This document shows positions 29,447 to 37,874 of a stretch of 64,000 bases of DNA, piece after piece (within the stretch, counting starts at the first letter, position 1; every line of letters starts with the position of its first letter). Source of the stretch: Streptomyces spororaveus (GTDB lineage Bacteria > Actinomycetota > Actinomycetes > Streptomycetales > Streptomycetaceae). The position numbers and the translations under genes are program-made. The stretch is from assembly GCF_016755875.1 (NCBI RefSeq), contig NZ_BNED01000005.1, forward strand, positions 3,982,001 through 4,046,000, written 5' to 3'. The notes below the pieces were generated by a model, which searched no databases, had not been told where the DNA came from, and was given only the letters and a program-made list of their open reading frames with translations.

Positions 29447-29805
29447 TAGTACTGCCCTCCCCATCGCATTGGCGTGCGCGTGGTGTGCGCGAGCGTCTCG
29501 GGGCCCCCGTACCCCAGGGGCCGCAGTCTGCCACCAAAACGCACCGGCCCGTACTCGTTCTGTAACGGAATCCTGTCTGCGGGAAAAGAAGTCCGTAAGT
29601 ATGCGTAGGAAGAAATGAGTCAGAACCGTCACGGGAGGGGACAGGTCCGGCGCGTGCACGTGCATCTGCCCTTGCATCCGGCTCCGGCATTCGGAACGAT
29701 GGTCCCCGCGCACCTGCGTGCTGTTCGCGCCGGCGCCGGACCCACCCCGCAGTTCTTTCTGGACGGAGACGACCGCTCCGCCCGCGAATCCCGGGAGTGC
29801 CTCGC
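29447..29805. other. Divergent intergenic region, XRE and ATP-binding genes
   Basis: This 359-bp gap has no credible gene. It contains the 20-bp site GCGTGCACGTGCATCTGCCC at 29652-29671, followed by TTGCATCC, and promoters for both flanking genes must lie here. A lower-GC stretch around 29560-29625 is the likeliest promoter area. Confidence 0.6.
29652..29671 (+). promoter_or_regulatory. Shared 20-bp site, copy 1 (upstream of ATP-binding gene)
   Basis: GCGTGCACGTGCATCTGCCC includes the palindrome TGCACGTGCA. It is identical to the minus-strand sequence at 30749-30768 and points toward the downstream gene in both places. Confidence 0.6.
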
Positions 29806-30315
29806 ATGGGGACGAATGGATCGACCATGCTCGAGCCGTTACGGCAGGGGCTGCCCCCGGTCGACCCCACGGCTGTCTCCGGGTCCGCCTCCTGCGCCCT
29901 GCCCGCCCGCTACGAAGCGGTGCGCGGAGCACGCTCCTTCTGTCGCTCGACCCTGTCCCAGTGGGGCCTCGACGACCGCTTCGACGACGTGGCCCTGGTC
30001 GTCTCCGAGCTCGTCACCAACGCGCTGCGCCATGCCCTCCCCGAGGACGCGCGGGGCGCGGACGCCGAGCCGGAGCCGCCGGTACGGCTGCACCTGATGC
30101 GGTGGAGCACGCGGCTGGTGTGCGCGGTGCGGGACCCCAGCGAGGACCGGCCCGGCGGGGCCTTCTCACCGGAGCGCACCGAGGAGAACTTCGACCTGGA
30201 GTCCGGGCGCGGGCTGTTCCTGGTGGACTCGTACAGCGACAGCTGGGGCTGGCACCCGCTGGCGGGGCGACTGACCGGCAAGGTGGTCTGGGCGCTCTTC
30301 CTGCTCCAGGACTGA
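29806..30315 (+). CDS. RsbW-like ATP-binding protein (anti-sigma/histidine-kinase-type ATPase)
   Basis: This 169-residue single-domain GHKL ATPase has an N-box at VVSELVTNALRHALP and a G-box region ESGRGLFLVDSYSDSWGW. Such proteins act as serine kinases/anti-sigma or accessory regulators, often beside XRE-DUF5753 and DUF397 genes. ATG 29806 is preferred, with GGGAG eight bases upstream; GTG 29797 is in frame. A perfect 14-bp hairpin follows the stop. Confidence 0.87.
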   Translation: MGTNGSTMLEPLRQGLPPVDPTAVSGSASCALPARYEAVRGARSFCRSTLSQWGLDDRFDDVALVVSELVTNALRHALPEDARGADAEPEPPVRLHLMRWSTRLVCAVRDPSEDRPGGAFSPERTEENFDLESGRGLFLVDSYSDSWGWHPLAGRLTGKVVWALFLLQD

Positions 30316-30367
30316 GCGCGCGACAACCGCCGACGCCCGCCGGCAAGTGGCACGGAACAGGACAACT

Positions 30368-30400
30368 GGCCGGGACCGATCCTTGCGATCGGTCCCGGCC
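30368..30400. terminator. Terminator between ATP-binding and DUF397 genes
   Basis: Perfect arms GGCCGGGACCGATC and GATCGGTCCCGGCC enclose loop CTTGC. It lies between two convergent stops and is probably used by both. Confidence 0.8.
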
Positions 30401-30401
30401 A

Positions 30402-30413
30402 GTGCACGTGCAT
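30402..30413. promoter_or_regulatory. Shortened third copy of the GTGCACGTGCAT site
   Basis: GTGCACGTGCAT matches the core of the 20-bp sites at 29652 and 30749 and abuts the terminator, 24 bp beyond the DUF397 stop. Function at this place is unclear. Confidence 0.4.
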
Positions 30414-30436
30414 GGCCTGATGGATGCGCTGTTCCG

Positions 30437-30682
30437 TCAGCTGATCAGGTGATCGAACTCGCCGTCCTTGACGCCCAGGAGCAGGGCCTCTATCTCGGCA
30501 GGCGTGTAGACGAGCGCCGGTCCGTCGGGAAAGCGCGAATTGCGCATGGCGACATCGCCTCCCGGCAGCCGTGCGAACTCCACGCAGGAACCCTGCGAGT
30601 TGCTGTGTCTGCTCTTCTGCCACGTCAGCTCAAACAAGGTAGCGAGTTCTGCAGCTGCCATCCCGTTGTACGCGTGGTCCAC
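30437..30682 (-). CDS. DUF397 protein (WhiJ-partner/Scr1 toxin-like)
   Basis: This 81-residue protein has the DUF397 core WQKSRHSNSQGSCVEFARLPGGDVAMRNSRFP and a C-terminal helix. DUF397 proteins are frequent partners of XRE-DUF5753 regulators and appear to modulate their DNA binding; some are proposed as toxin-like partners. The start is GTG 30682. A copy of the 20-bp site lies 66 bp upstream. With 28586 and 29806 it completes a triad typical of Streptomyces developmental regulation. Confidence 0.9.
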   Translation of the reverse strand: MDHAYNGMAAAELATLFELTWQKSRHSNSQGSCVEFARLPGGDVAMRNSRFPDGPALVYTPAEIEALLLGVKDGEFDHLIS

Positions 30683-30748
30683 AGGAAGCCCCCGATAGTG
30701 CAGATGTCAACTCCTCCGGATCATAGCTGTGTTCACGAGCCGCTGCAT

Positions 30749-30768
30749 GGGCAGATGCACGTGCACGC
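30749..30768 (-). promoter_or_regulatory. Shared 20-bp site, copy 2 (upstream of DUF397 gene)
   Basis: The minus-strand sequence GCGTGCACGTGCATCTGCCC is identical to 29652-29671. It lies 66 bp before the DUF397 start and in the same orientation relative to the gene as copy 1. Confidence 0.6.
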
Positions 30769-30818
30769 GGGGTGGTCCGTTGATCACGGACAGATCCGTA
30801 CTCAGGAGTAAAGAGCGC

Positions 30819-31997
30819 CTAGCGAGGCAGCTGGTTCCGCCTGCCGACCATGTGGGCGCGGTCCGCGGCCGCCGTGCCGTCCTCCCAGCCCGCGTGGTCG
30901 GTGGCGCCGCGCAGCCTGGTCGTGGTGGTCCGGGGGAACATCTCCTCCGCCCGCGAGGTGACCGCCACGTCTCGGGCCACCAGGGCCGGCAGGTTGTCGG
31001 GGGCCTCGGTCGCCGTGTGCTCGGCGGTCTCGGTGAGCCGCTGGCCGAGCCGGCTGGCGTAGGCGAGCAGGAAGGACTGCCTGAAGGTCTTCGTCCGCTT
31101 GCGCCCGCCGGAGCGCTGCGCGGCCTCCGCGCGGGTCATCGCCGCCGTGCCCTGCACGAGCAGCGAGGTGTACAGCAGCTCCACCGCCTCCAGGTCGCTC
31201 TCGAAGCCGACCACGGTGGAGAACTCGAAGCCGCTGTTCCACACCGCCCGGCAGCGGTTGGCGGTGGCCACCGCGTCGAGCAGCACGGCCTTCGCCTCCT
31301 CGTACGGCGGCTCGACACCGATCCGGCAGGCCCCCGGGACCTGCGCCGGGCCGCCCCCGCGGGCGGCCAGCAGCGCCTCGTCGACGGTGTGCCGGGCCAT
31401 CAGCTCCTGGGCCTTGGCGCTGAGCGCCTCCGCCTCCTCCGGGAAGGTGGTCGCCTCGGCCTTGGCGAGCAGGGCCCGGATCCGGCCCAGCATGCGCGGC
31501 TCGATGTGGGCGTGCTCGGCGAGCGCGTCGGCGGGGTCGCCGGGGAGCGGCCCCACCGGCTCGATCGAGGGCAGCCGTATCAGCAGCCGCAGCACCTCCA
31601 GGAAGGCGGTGGCCAGCGTGAACCGGTCGGCCCGTTCCCGCTGCGCGAGCCGGTCGGCGTACTCCTCGTCGCCCTTCCACCACACCTCGGCGGCGCCCCA
31701 GCGCGCCGGGAGCCGGGCGTAGCGGCGCGCCTCGGCGGCGATCAGGTCCCCGGTGATCCGCTGGTGCCGTTCGTCGAGGTCCCGGCGGACCAGCCGCAGC
31801 ACGTCGGCCGGCTGCCAGCCCCGCTCCCAGCCCTGGCGTACGTACGCCTCCCCGCGCGCCAGCAGCTCGCGCCCGACCGCGGGCCAGCCCCCCTGGTCCG
31901 CGACGAGCAGCGAGGCTCCGGTGTCCAGCCCGGCGTCGTCCTGGGCGTAGAGGGCGGCGGCGAAGGCTCGGTCGACGGTCTCGGCAAGGTCTCTCAC
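30819..31997 (-). CDS. DUF2786 domain protein
   Basis: This 392-residue protein has a central DUF2786 segment (MLGRIRALLAKAEATTFPEEAEALSAKAQELMARH). The flanking regions are rich in Arg and Glu. Family function is unknown; similar domains occur in proteins of phage and actinomycetes. GTG 31997 starts the ORF (MRDLAETVDRAFAAALY). It is divergent from the DNA polymerase gene across about 155 bp. No membrane segments or signal peptide are seen. Confidence 0.8.
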   Translation of the reverse strand: MRDLAETVDRAFAAALYAQDDAGLDTGASLLVADQGGWPAVGRELLARGEAYVRQGWERGWQPADVLRLVRRDLDERHQRITGDLIAAEARRYARLPARWGAAEVWWKGDEEYADRLAQRERADRFTLATAFLEVLRLLIRLPSIEPVGPLPGDPADALAEHAHIEPRMLGRIRALLAKAEATTFPEEAEALSAKAQELMARHTVDEALLAARGGGPAQVPGACRIGVEPPYEEAKAVLLDAVATANRCRAVWNSGFEFSTVVGFESDLEAVELLYTSLLVQGTAAMTRAEAAQRSGGRKRTKTFRQSFLLAYASRLGQRLTETAEHTATEAPDNLPALVARDVAVTSRAEEMFPRTTTTRLRGATDHAGWEDGTAAADRAHMVGRRNQLPR

Positions 31998-32153
31998 ACC
32001 TCTCAGCTTGGCATGTCCGCCTTCGCGTCCCGTTCCCGGCGGTGCTGGTGGCCACGTACTCGGCCATCGCCCCGGGCTTCCTCGACACCCCGGACACGGG
32101 CACCCTCCCCCGCCGCCCGGCCCCTGTCAGACCCCGGTGGGACACTCGCACCC

Positions 32154-33872
32154 ATGAGCGACCGCACTCCCCGGTGGGCCCTCGCCGAGGACGGCGACGG
32201 GTGGTGGCACGCCGCGCCCGTCGACCCCGCGGACGGGGCGCGGATGCGCGTACGCGACCCCGCCGAGGCGATCCGCGCCACCCCGCCCGGCACCCGCTGG
32301 GTCTGGCGGTCCACCGCCGCGGTGTATCCCCGCCTGCTCGCCGCGGGCGCCACCGTCGAGCGGTGCCACGACATCGAAGCCGCCGAGCTGCTGCTCCTCG
32401 CCCACGAGGGCCGCTTCGGCGAGCCCCGCTCGGCCGCCGCCGCCTGGGCCCGGCTCACCGGCGCGCCCGTGCCCCCCGATCCGCCCCAGCGCGCCGCCGA
32501 CCCCCGCGCCCAGGACTCCCTCTTCGACCCGCGGCCCACCACTCCCGTCCCCCTGGACGCCCTGATCGCCGTCCACGCCGACCAGGCGAAGCGGCAGGGC
32601 GCCACCGCCCACCCCGACCGGATGCGGCTGCTCGTCGCCGCCGAGTCGGCGGCCTTCCTCGTCGCCGCCGAGATGAACCGCGCGGGCCTGCCCTGGCGGG
32701 CCGACGTGCACCGCGCCCTGCTGACCGAGCTGCTCGGCGAGCGGTACGCGGGGGGCGGTGAGCCCCGGCGGCTGGCCGAGCTGGCCGACCGGGTCTCCGC
32801 CGCCTTCGGCAGGCGCGTGCGCCCCGACCTGCCCGCCGACGTCGTCAAGGCCTTCGCCGGGGCCGGGATCAAGCTCAAGTCGACCCGCCGCTGGGAGATC
32901 CAGGAGCTGGACCATCCCGCCGTCGAGCCGTTGATCGAGTACAAGAAGCTGTACCGGATCTACACCGCCCACGGCTGGGCCTGGCTCGCGGACTGGGTCC
33001 GGGACGGCCGCTTCCGCCCGGAGTTCATCCCCGGCGGCACCCTCACCGGCCGCTGGGTCACCAACGGCGGCGGGGCCCTGCAGATCCCCAAGGTGATCCG
33101 CCGGGCCGTGGTCGCCGACCCGGGCTGGCGGCTCGTCGTCGCCGACGCCGACCAGATGGAGCCGCGCGTCCTCGCCGCGATCTCCCGCGACCCCGCCTTC
33201 ATGGAGGTCGCCGGGGAGGCCTCGGACCTCTACACCGCCGTCTCCCGGCAGGGCTTCTCGGGCGACCGGGACAAGGCCAAGCTCGCCGTGCTCGGCGCCG
33301 TCTACGGCCAGACCTCCGGGGACGGCCTGAAGAACCTGGCCGCGCTCCGCCGCCGCTTCCCCCGGGCCGTCGCGTACGTGGACGACGCGGCGAAGGCCGG
33401 GGAGGAGGGCCGGCTCGTACGGACCTGGCTGGGCCGCACCTGCCCGCCGCCCGCGGGCTCCGGCGAGGGGGACGAGGCCGGTGACGGCGGCGTCGACCCG
33501 GGCGAGGGGTACGGGGAGGGCGGGGCCGTGCCCCCGCAGGACCGGGAGGACGGCTGGACGCCGAGCTACGCCTCCACCAACACCCGGGCCCGCGGCCGGT
33601 TCACCCGCAACTTCGTCGTCCAGGGCAGTGCGGCCGACTGGGCCCTGCTGCTGCTCGCGGCGCTGCGGCAGGCGACCGCCGGGATGCGGGCCGAGCTGGT
33701 GTTCTTCCAGCACGACGAGGTGATCGTGCACTGCCCGGCCGAGGAGGCCGAGGCCGTCGTGGCGGCGATCCGCGCCGCCGGGGAACGGGCCGGACGGATC
33801 GCCTTCGGCGACACGCCGGTCCGCTTCCCGTTCACGACGGCGGTCGTGGAGTGCTACGCGGACGCCAAATGA
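32154..33872 (+). CDS. Family-A DNA polymerase (bifunctional exonuclease/polymerase annotation), exonuclease site not apparent
   Basis: This 572-residue PolA-like protein has motif A DADQMEPR (331-338), motif B RDKAKLAVLGAVYGQTSG (372-389) and motif C HDE (520-522), all consistent with an active polymerase site. It lacks a 5' nuclease domain. The N-terminal 160 residues correspond to the place of the 3'-5' exonuclease domain but show no clear D-x-E...D pattern. A Gly/Asp/Glu-rich insert (about 430-465) interrupts the palm/fingers. ATG 32154 is chosen (MSDRTPRWALAED); the open frame extends far upstream without conservation. Actinomycetes carry this in addition to PolA; probable role in repair. 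Confidence 0.88.
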   Translation: MSDRTPRWALAEDGDGWWHAAPVDPADGARMRVRDPAEAIRATPPGTRWVWRSTAAVYPRLLAAGATVERCHDIEAAELLLLAHEGRFGEPRSAAAAWARLTGAPVPPDPPQRAADPRAQDSLFDPRPTTPVPLDALIAVHADQAKRQGATAHPDRMRLLVAAESAAFLVAAEMNRAGLPWRADVHRALLTELLGERYAGGGEPRRLAELADRVSAAFGRRVRPDLPADVVKAFAGAGIKLKSTRRWEIQELDHPAVEPLIEYKKLYRIYTAHGWAWLADWVRDGRFRPEFIPGGTLTGRWVTNGGGALQIPKVIRRAVVADPGWRLVVADADQMEPRVLAAISRDPAFMEVAGEASDLYTAVSRQGFSGDRDKAKLAVLGAVYGQTSGDGLKNLAALRRRFPRAVAYVDDAAKAGEEGRLVRTWLGRTCPPPAGSGEGDEAGDGGVDPGEGYGEGGAVPPQDREDGWTPSYASTNTRARGRFTRNFVVQGSAADWALLLLAALRQATAGMRAELVFFQHDEVIVHCPAEEAEAVVAAIRAAGERAGRIAFGDTPVRFPFTTAVVECYADAK

Positions 33873-33878
33873 GGCCGA

Positions 33879-35132
33879 TCAGGGAGTGGGCGCGCGCAGC
33901 TTCCACTCCGGGGCGAGCGCGATCTGCCGCAGCTGCCCCAGCGTCAGCGCGGGTGCGGGGCGGGTGGCCGGGCCGTTCTGATCCGCCGTGTTGAAGGCGC
34001 TGACCACCACCCGCAGCCCGTCCTTGCGCAGGGTGTCCACCTTCCACTGGGTCACGCCGCCGTTCTTCTCGCCGGGCCCCGCCAGGGTCTTCACCTTGGT
34101 GCCGTCGGACTCCGTGGTGAAAGCGGAGTTCCCCGTGAAGCCCGGGTGGTCCGCGGCCGACTGGACGTTGATCTGGACCAGGGACTTGCCCTTGCCGTCG
34201 TCGAGCACGACGTAGCCGTACGTCCCCTGCCCGCCCTTGGAGACGACCGGGACGGTGATCCCGAGCCGGGTCATCAGCTGCTCCAGGGCGTCCACGGCCT
34301 TCCGGTCCCGCAGGACGAGCGACTCCGGCGGGGGCGCCGGCTCGGGATCGGCCGCCGGCAGGTCGTTCAGGGCCGCGTGCCACGTGTCCGAGGTGACCAG
34401 GTTCTTCAACTGCGCGACGGTCAGCGGCGGGTCGGTCCGGGAGACGGGGGCGCCCTTGTCGGACGCGGCGTTCCACTCGGACGCGTCGACCAGGAAACCC
34501 TGCACGGTCACGAGGACGGCCCGCCAGACCTTGGTGTCCACCCGGCGGTCCGGGTACTCGTACCCCTGGTGGAGCAGCAGCCGGGAGCCGTCGGGCAGTT
34601 GCTCGGTCCGGCAGTCGTCGTGCGGGTGCACGTTCCCGTCCTCGCACTCGGTCTGCGCGCGGGCCTGGCTGCCGAACGGGTCCACCCGCTGGAGGCCGAG
34701 GGAGATGGCCGCCGGGCCCTTCCCGTCGTCGTAGACGGCGCCGACCCTGGGCCCCAGCTCGTCCTCGGTGCCCCGTGCCCTGGTCTCGGTGAGCCGGCCG
34801 GCCGGCAGCAGCGCCTTCAGGTTGCCGATCATCTGGTCGGCGCTGACCGCGCCGGTGCCGGTCAGCCGCCCGTTGCCCGGTGGGGTCGGCGCCGGCGCGG
34901 CGACACGGGCCGCGCCCTCGGCGCCGGAGCCGCCGAACAGGCCGGCGGAGTAGGCCCCCGCCGTGGCGATCAGGACCAGGGCCAGCACGGATCCACCGGC
35001 CACGGCGGTCCGGCGGCGCGCCACGAGCCGCCGGCCGCGCTCCCCGCCGCCGTTCGTGAGGGCCGCGGGGTCGGTCGTGAAGCCCTCCCCCGTGCGCCGG
35101 AGGGCTTCGGCGAGCTCGTCTTCGAAGGACAT
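33879..35132 (-). CDS. Membrane-anchored partner of the adjacent SigE-type sigma factor
   Basis: This 417-residue protein has a short cytosolic N-terminus (about 1-42), one transmembrane helix (about 44-66) and a large extracytoplasmic domain of unrecognised fold. Its gene follows an ECF sigma gene by 73 bp on the same strand. This topology and position suggest an anti-sigma or signal-receiving role. The N-terminus lacks an obvious zinc-binding ZAS motif (HxxxCxxC), so it is not a classical zinc anti-sigma factor. The start is ATG 35132. It converges with the polymerase gene, six bases away. Confidence 0.75.
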   Translation of the reverse strand: MSFEDELAEALRRTGEGFTTDPAALTNGGGERGRRLVARRRTAVAGGSVLALVLIATAGAYSAGLFGGSGAEGAARVAAPAPTPPGNGRLTGTGAVSADQMIGNLKALLPAGRLTETRARGTEDELGPRVGAVYDDGKGPAAISLGLQRVDPFGSQARAQTECEDGNVHPHDDCRTEQLPDGSRLLLHQGYEYPDRRVDTKVWRAVLVTVQGFLVDASEWNAASDKGAPVSRTDPPLTVAQLKNLVTSDTWHAALNDLPAADPEPAPPPESLVLRDRKAVDALEQLMTRLGITVPVVSKGGQGTYGYVVLDDGKGKSLVQINVQSAADHPGFTGNSAFTTESDGTKVKTLAGPGEKNGGVTQWKVDTLRKDGLRVVVSAFNTADQNGPATRPAPALTLGQLRQIALAPEWKLRAPTP

Positions 35133-35205
35133 CGGAAACCAGGCCTTCCGTATATCGGGCGGGGTGAGGGGGCCGAGCTGGGCGGAGCGGGGCGGACCGG
35201 CGCTC

Positions 35206-35721
35206 TCAGAGGTCCACGAAGGCGGTGAGGCTGCCGCCCAGCTGCTCCCGCAGCAGGGCGAGCGCCCGCGAGGTCCGGGTTCGGACCGCCGCCGAGCTGG
35301 AGTTCATCGCGTCGGCGGTCTCCTCGACGCTGCGGTCCTCCCAATAGCGCAGCACCAGCACCGCCCGGTCCTTGGGCGCCAGCCGCCCCAGCGCCTCCAG
35401 CAGCGTCAGCCGCAGCGCCGGGTCCTGGCCGCCGGCCGCGGGCGTGCCGGCGTCGGGGAGCTCCCCGACCGGCCGCTCCCCCGCCGACCGGCGGCGCTGG
35501 TGCGTGAGGAAGACCCGTACCAGCACCGTCTGCGCGTACGCCGCCGGATTGTCGATGCGGGAGATACGGCCCCACCGCAGGTACATCCGCCCCAGGGTCT
35601 CCTGCACCAGGTCCTCCGCGAGGTGGGTGTCCCCGCCCACGAGCAGACATGCCGACCGGTACAGATGGCCCGAACGGCCCGCGGCGAACTCACGGAACCC
35701 CTCCCTGCGCCCCTGCCGCAT
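35206..35721 (-). CDS. SigE-family ECF RNA polymerase sigma factor
   Basis: This 171-residue protein has a sigma-2 region (LYRSACLLVGGDTHLAEDLVQETLGRMYLRWGRI) and sigma-4 (LGRLAPKDRAVLVLRYWEDRSVEETADAM with HTH SSAAVRTRTSRALALLREQL). It matches the actinobacterial SigE70/SigE-type ECF group usually paired with a membrane protein gene, as here. The start is ATG 35721. Target promoters cannot be deduced. Confidence 0.9.
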   Translation of the reverse strand: MRQGRREGFREFAAGRSGHLYRSACLLVGGDTHLAEDLVQETLGRMYLRWGRISRIDNPAAYAQTVLVRVFLTHQRRRSAGERPVGELPDAGTPAAGGQDPALRLTLLEALGRLAPKDRAVLVLRYWEDRSVEETADAMNSSSAAVRTRTSRALALLREQLGGSLTAFVDL

Positions 35722-35797
35722 TCACTCCCCCTCGCGTCCCTCTCCCCTTCTCTGACGCGATGGCGGTCGAGAATGTTTCATCCCTGCCCGAATTCGG

Positions 35798-36304
35798 TCA
35801 GCCGAGGTCGTGGAAGTACACGTGGAACTCCTCGCGGACGAAGCCCTCCGTCTCGTACAGCCCCTGCGCGACGGTGTTGTCGTAGGCGGTCTCCAGCTGT
35901 ACGCCGGACACCCCGGCCTCGCGGGCCCGGCGCAGCACCTCGCGCAGCAGCGCCCGGCCGGCCCCGGTGCGGCGGCCGGCGGGGGCGACGTAGAGGTCGT
36001 TGAGGACCCAGGCGGTCCGCAGGGAGAGGGAGGAGAAACCGCGGTAGACCTGCGCGAAGCCGACCGTGCCGGTCTCCGGGACATCGGCGAGCAGGACCAG
36101 CGACTCGTCCTTGGCGATCCGCTCCGCCAGGAAGGCCCGCGGGGCGTCCGGGTCCTCGACGTCCACCTCGTAGAAGTCGAGGTAGCCGCGGAACAGCGCG
36201 GCCGCCGTGTCGACGTCCGCCTCGCCGGCCGCGCGGACCGAGACCGCGGACGCGGAGTCCGCCGCCGGGGACAGACCGTCCCGCTGTACTGCCTGACCGT
36301 TCAT
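35798..36304 (-). CDS. GNAT family N-acetyltransferase
   Basis: This 168-residue acetyltransferase has the acetyl-CoA pyrophosphate loop VAPAGRRTGAGRALL (near residues 105-119), strand VLNDLYVAP and a C-terminal YDNTVAQGLYETEGFV. Substrate is unknown. ATG 36304 is used; the first 20 residues are variable. It lies 76 bp upstream of the sigma gene on the same strand. Confidence 0.87.
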   Translation of the reverse strand: MNGQAVQRDGLSPAADSASAVSVRAAGEADVDTAAALFRGYLDFYEVDVEDPDAPRAFLAERIAKDESLVLLADVPETGTVGFAQVYRGFSSLSLRTAWVLNDLYVAPAGRRTGAGRALLREVLRRAREAGVSGVQLETAYDNTVAQGLYETEGFVREEFHVYFHDLG

Positions 36305-36450
36305 GTGCGTCTCCCTCAGGGGTTGTTCGGCGCGCCGCGGACCAGGGTGCGCGGAGGGTGCGTCACGCGCTTCACCCGCTCCACCCTCGACTCCCTACGC
36401 TACGGCCGGAGTCGGCCGGGGCGAAGGACGGGCCGCGCCCACACGGCGGC

Positions 36451-36478
36451 GGGCCCCGGGAGCGAAGTCCCGGGGCCC
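36451..36478 (-). terminator. Terminator after the serine hydrolase gene
   Basis: Perfect 11-bp arms GGGCCCCGGGA and TCCCGGGGCCC enclose loop GCGAAG, 32 bp past the serine hydrolase stop on the minus strand. Confidence 0.8.
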
Positions 36479-36509
36479 GGCGGGCACAGGTGCGCCGTCC
36501 AGGGTCAGT

Positions 36510-37733
36510 TCACGACGCCGGCTGGGCGGGGAGCGTGTAGACCCGGTCGGGGGTCACGATCTTGGTGATCGCCTCGCCGAACAGGGTGCTGGGTTCCTGG
36601 CCCTGGTACCCGATGTCCGTGTTGAGCAGGACGACCAGTGTGGCCTTCGCCTCCGGCAGGTAGAGGACGAGCGACCCGTAGCCCGGCAGTGAGCCGTTGT
36701 GCCCGATCCAGCCCTGGACGTTGAAGATGCCGAGGCCGTAGCCCGTGCCGGGGAGCGCGTCGACCACGTCGAGGCGCTGGGCCTGGGTGGCGGGGGTCAG
36801 CAGGGTCCCGGTGGCCAGGGTCTTGGCCCAGCTGCGCATGTCGGGGAGGTCGGAGATCATCGCGCCGGCCGCCCAGGCCCAGGAGGGGTTCCAGTCGGTG
36901 GAGTCCTCGACCTTCCCGGAGGCCGTCTGGTTCGTGTAGCCGTGGGCGTGCGGACTGGGGAACTCCGGGCCCGTGGGGAACAGGGTGTGCTTCAGCCCGG
37001 CCGGTGCGACGACTTCCTGGTCGATGAACCGGTCGAGGGGGACGCCGCCGACCTTCTCCACCACCAGCCCGAGCAGGATCAGGTTGGTGTTGCAGTAGTA
37101 GAACTTCGCGTTCGGCTCGAAGAGCACCGGGTGCTTGAAGGAGTAGCCGAGCAGCTGCTGCGGGGTGAAGGGCCGGTCGGGATTGCTGGTCAGCGCCTTG
37201 TAGAAGTCCTCGTCCGCCGAGTAGTTGAACAGGCCGCTGCGCATGCCGGCCAGCTCGCGCAGGGTGATCCGGTCGCCGTTCGGCACCCCGTCGACGTACT
37301 TGCCGATCGGGTCGTCCAGCCCGACCTTCCCGTCGTCCACCAGCTCCAGCAGGGCGGTCACGGTGAAGGTCTTCGTCACGCTGCCGATCCGCATGTTCAG
37401 GTTCGGGGTCATCGGCGCGCCCGTGGCCTTGTCCGCGACACCGAAGGACCGTACGTACTCTCCCTTGCCCGGGGCCGACACGGACACGATCACACCGGGG
37501 ATCTTCGCCTCGGCCAGGACCTGCTTGATCGCCGCGTCCAGCCGGCGGGTGACCTCGGGGGTCAGCTGGGCGAACTCGTCCGAGGCCGGCGTCGGGGGCG
37601 GGGGCGGCGCCGGTGCGGGGACCGGAACCGTCGCGGCCGGTACGGGCGCCGCGGGCGCCACCGCACCGGCGGGCCCCACCAGGATGGCCGCCGCCGCCAC
37701 GGCGACGGCCGCGCTGCGCCAACGTGTCGTCAT
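36510..37733 (-). CDS. Secreted serine hydrolase (S12 beta-lactamase/D-Ala-D-Ala carboxypeptidase family)
   Basis: This 407-residue exported protein has a signal peptide at about 1-27 (MTTRWRSAAVAVAAAAIL) and a Pro-rich linker. The catalytic domain follows, with SVTK near residue 119-122, the Tyr motif YYCN and a C-terminal HNGSLPGYGS replacing KTG. It resembles DD-carboxypeptidase/esterase class C-like enzymes acting outside the membrane. ATG 37733 has GGAGG seven bases upstream. Confidence 0.88.
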   Translation of the reverse strand: MTTRWRSAAVAVAAAAILVGPAGAVAPAAPVPAATVPVPAPAPPPPPTPASDEFAQLTPEVTRRLDAAIKQVLAEAKIPGVIVSVSAPGKGEYVRSFGVADKATGAPMTPNLNMRIGSVTKTFTVTALLELVDDGKVGLDDPIGKYVDGVPNGDRITLRELAGMRSGLFNYSADEDFYKALTSNPDRPFTPQQLLGYSFKHPVLFEPNAKFYYCNTNLILLGLVVEKVGGVPLDRFIDQEVVAPAGLKHTLFPTGPEFPSPHAHGYTNQTASGKVEDSTDWNPSWAWAAGAMISDLPDMRSWAKTLATGTLLTPATQAQRLDVVDALPGTGYGLGIFNVQGWIGHNGSLPGYGSLVLYLPEAKATLVVLLNTDIGYQGQEPSTLFGEAITKIVTPDRVYTLPAQPAS

Positions 37734-37874
37734 CCCCGGCCTCCTCACCCGCCGAGCCACGGACCCGTATTCCACGCTAGACCTGTGCACACGGGCGGGC
37801 GACCGGAGCCGGGAGCGGCGAATTCGTCCAAAAATCTATTCTAGAAATATCTCCGGATCGGCCAGACTTCCCCC

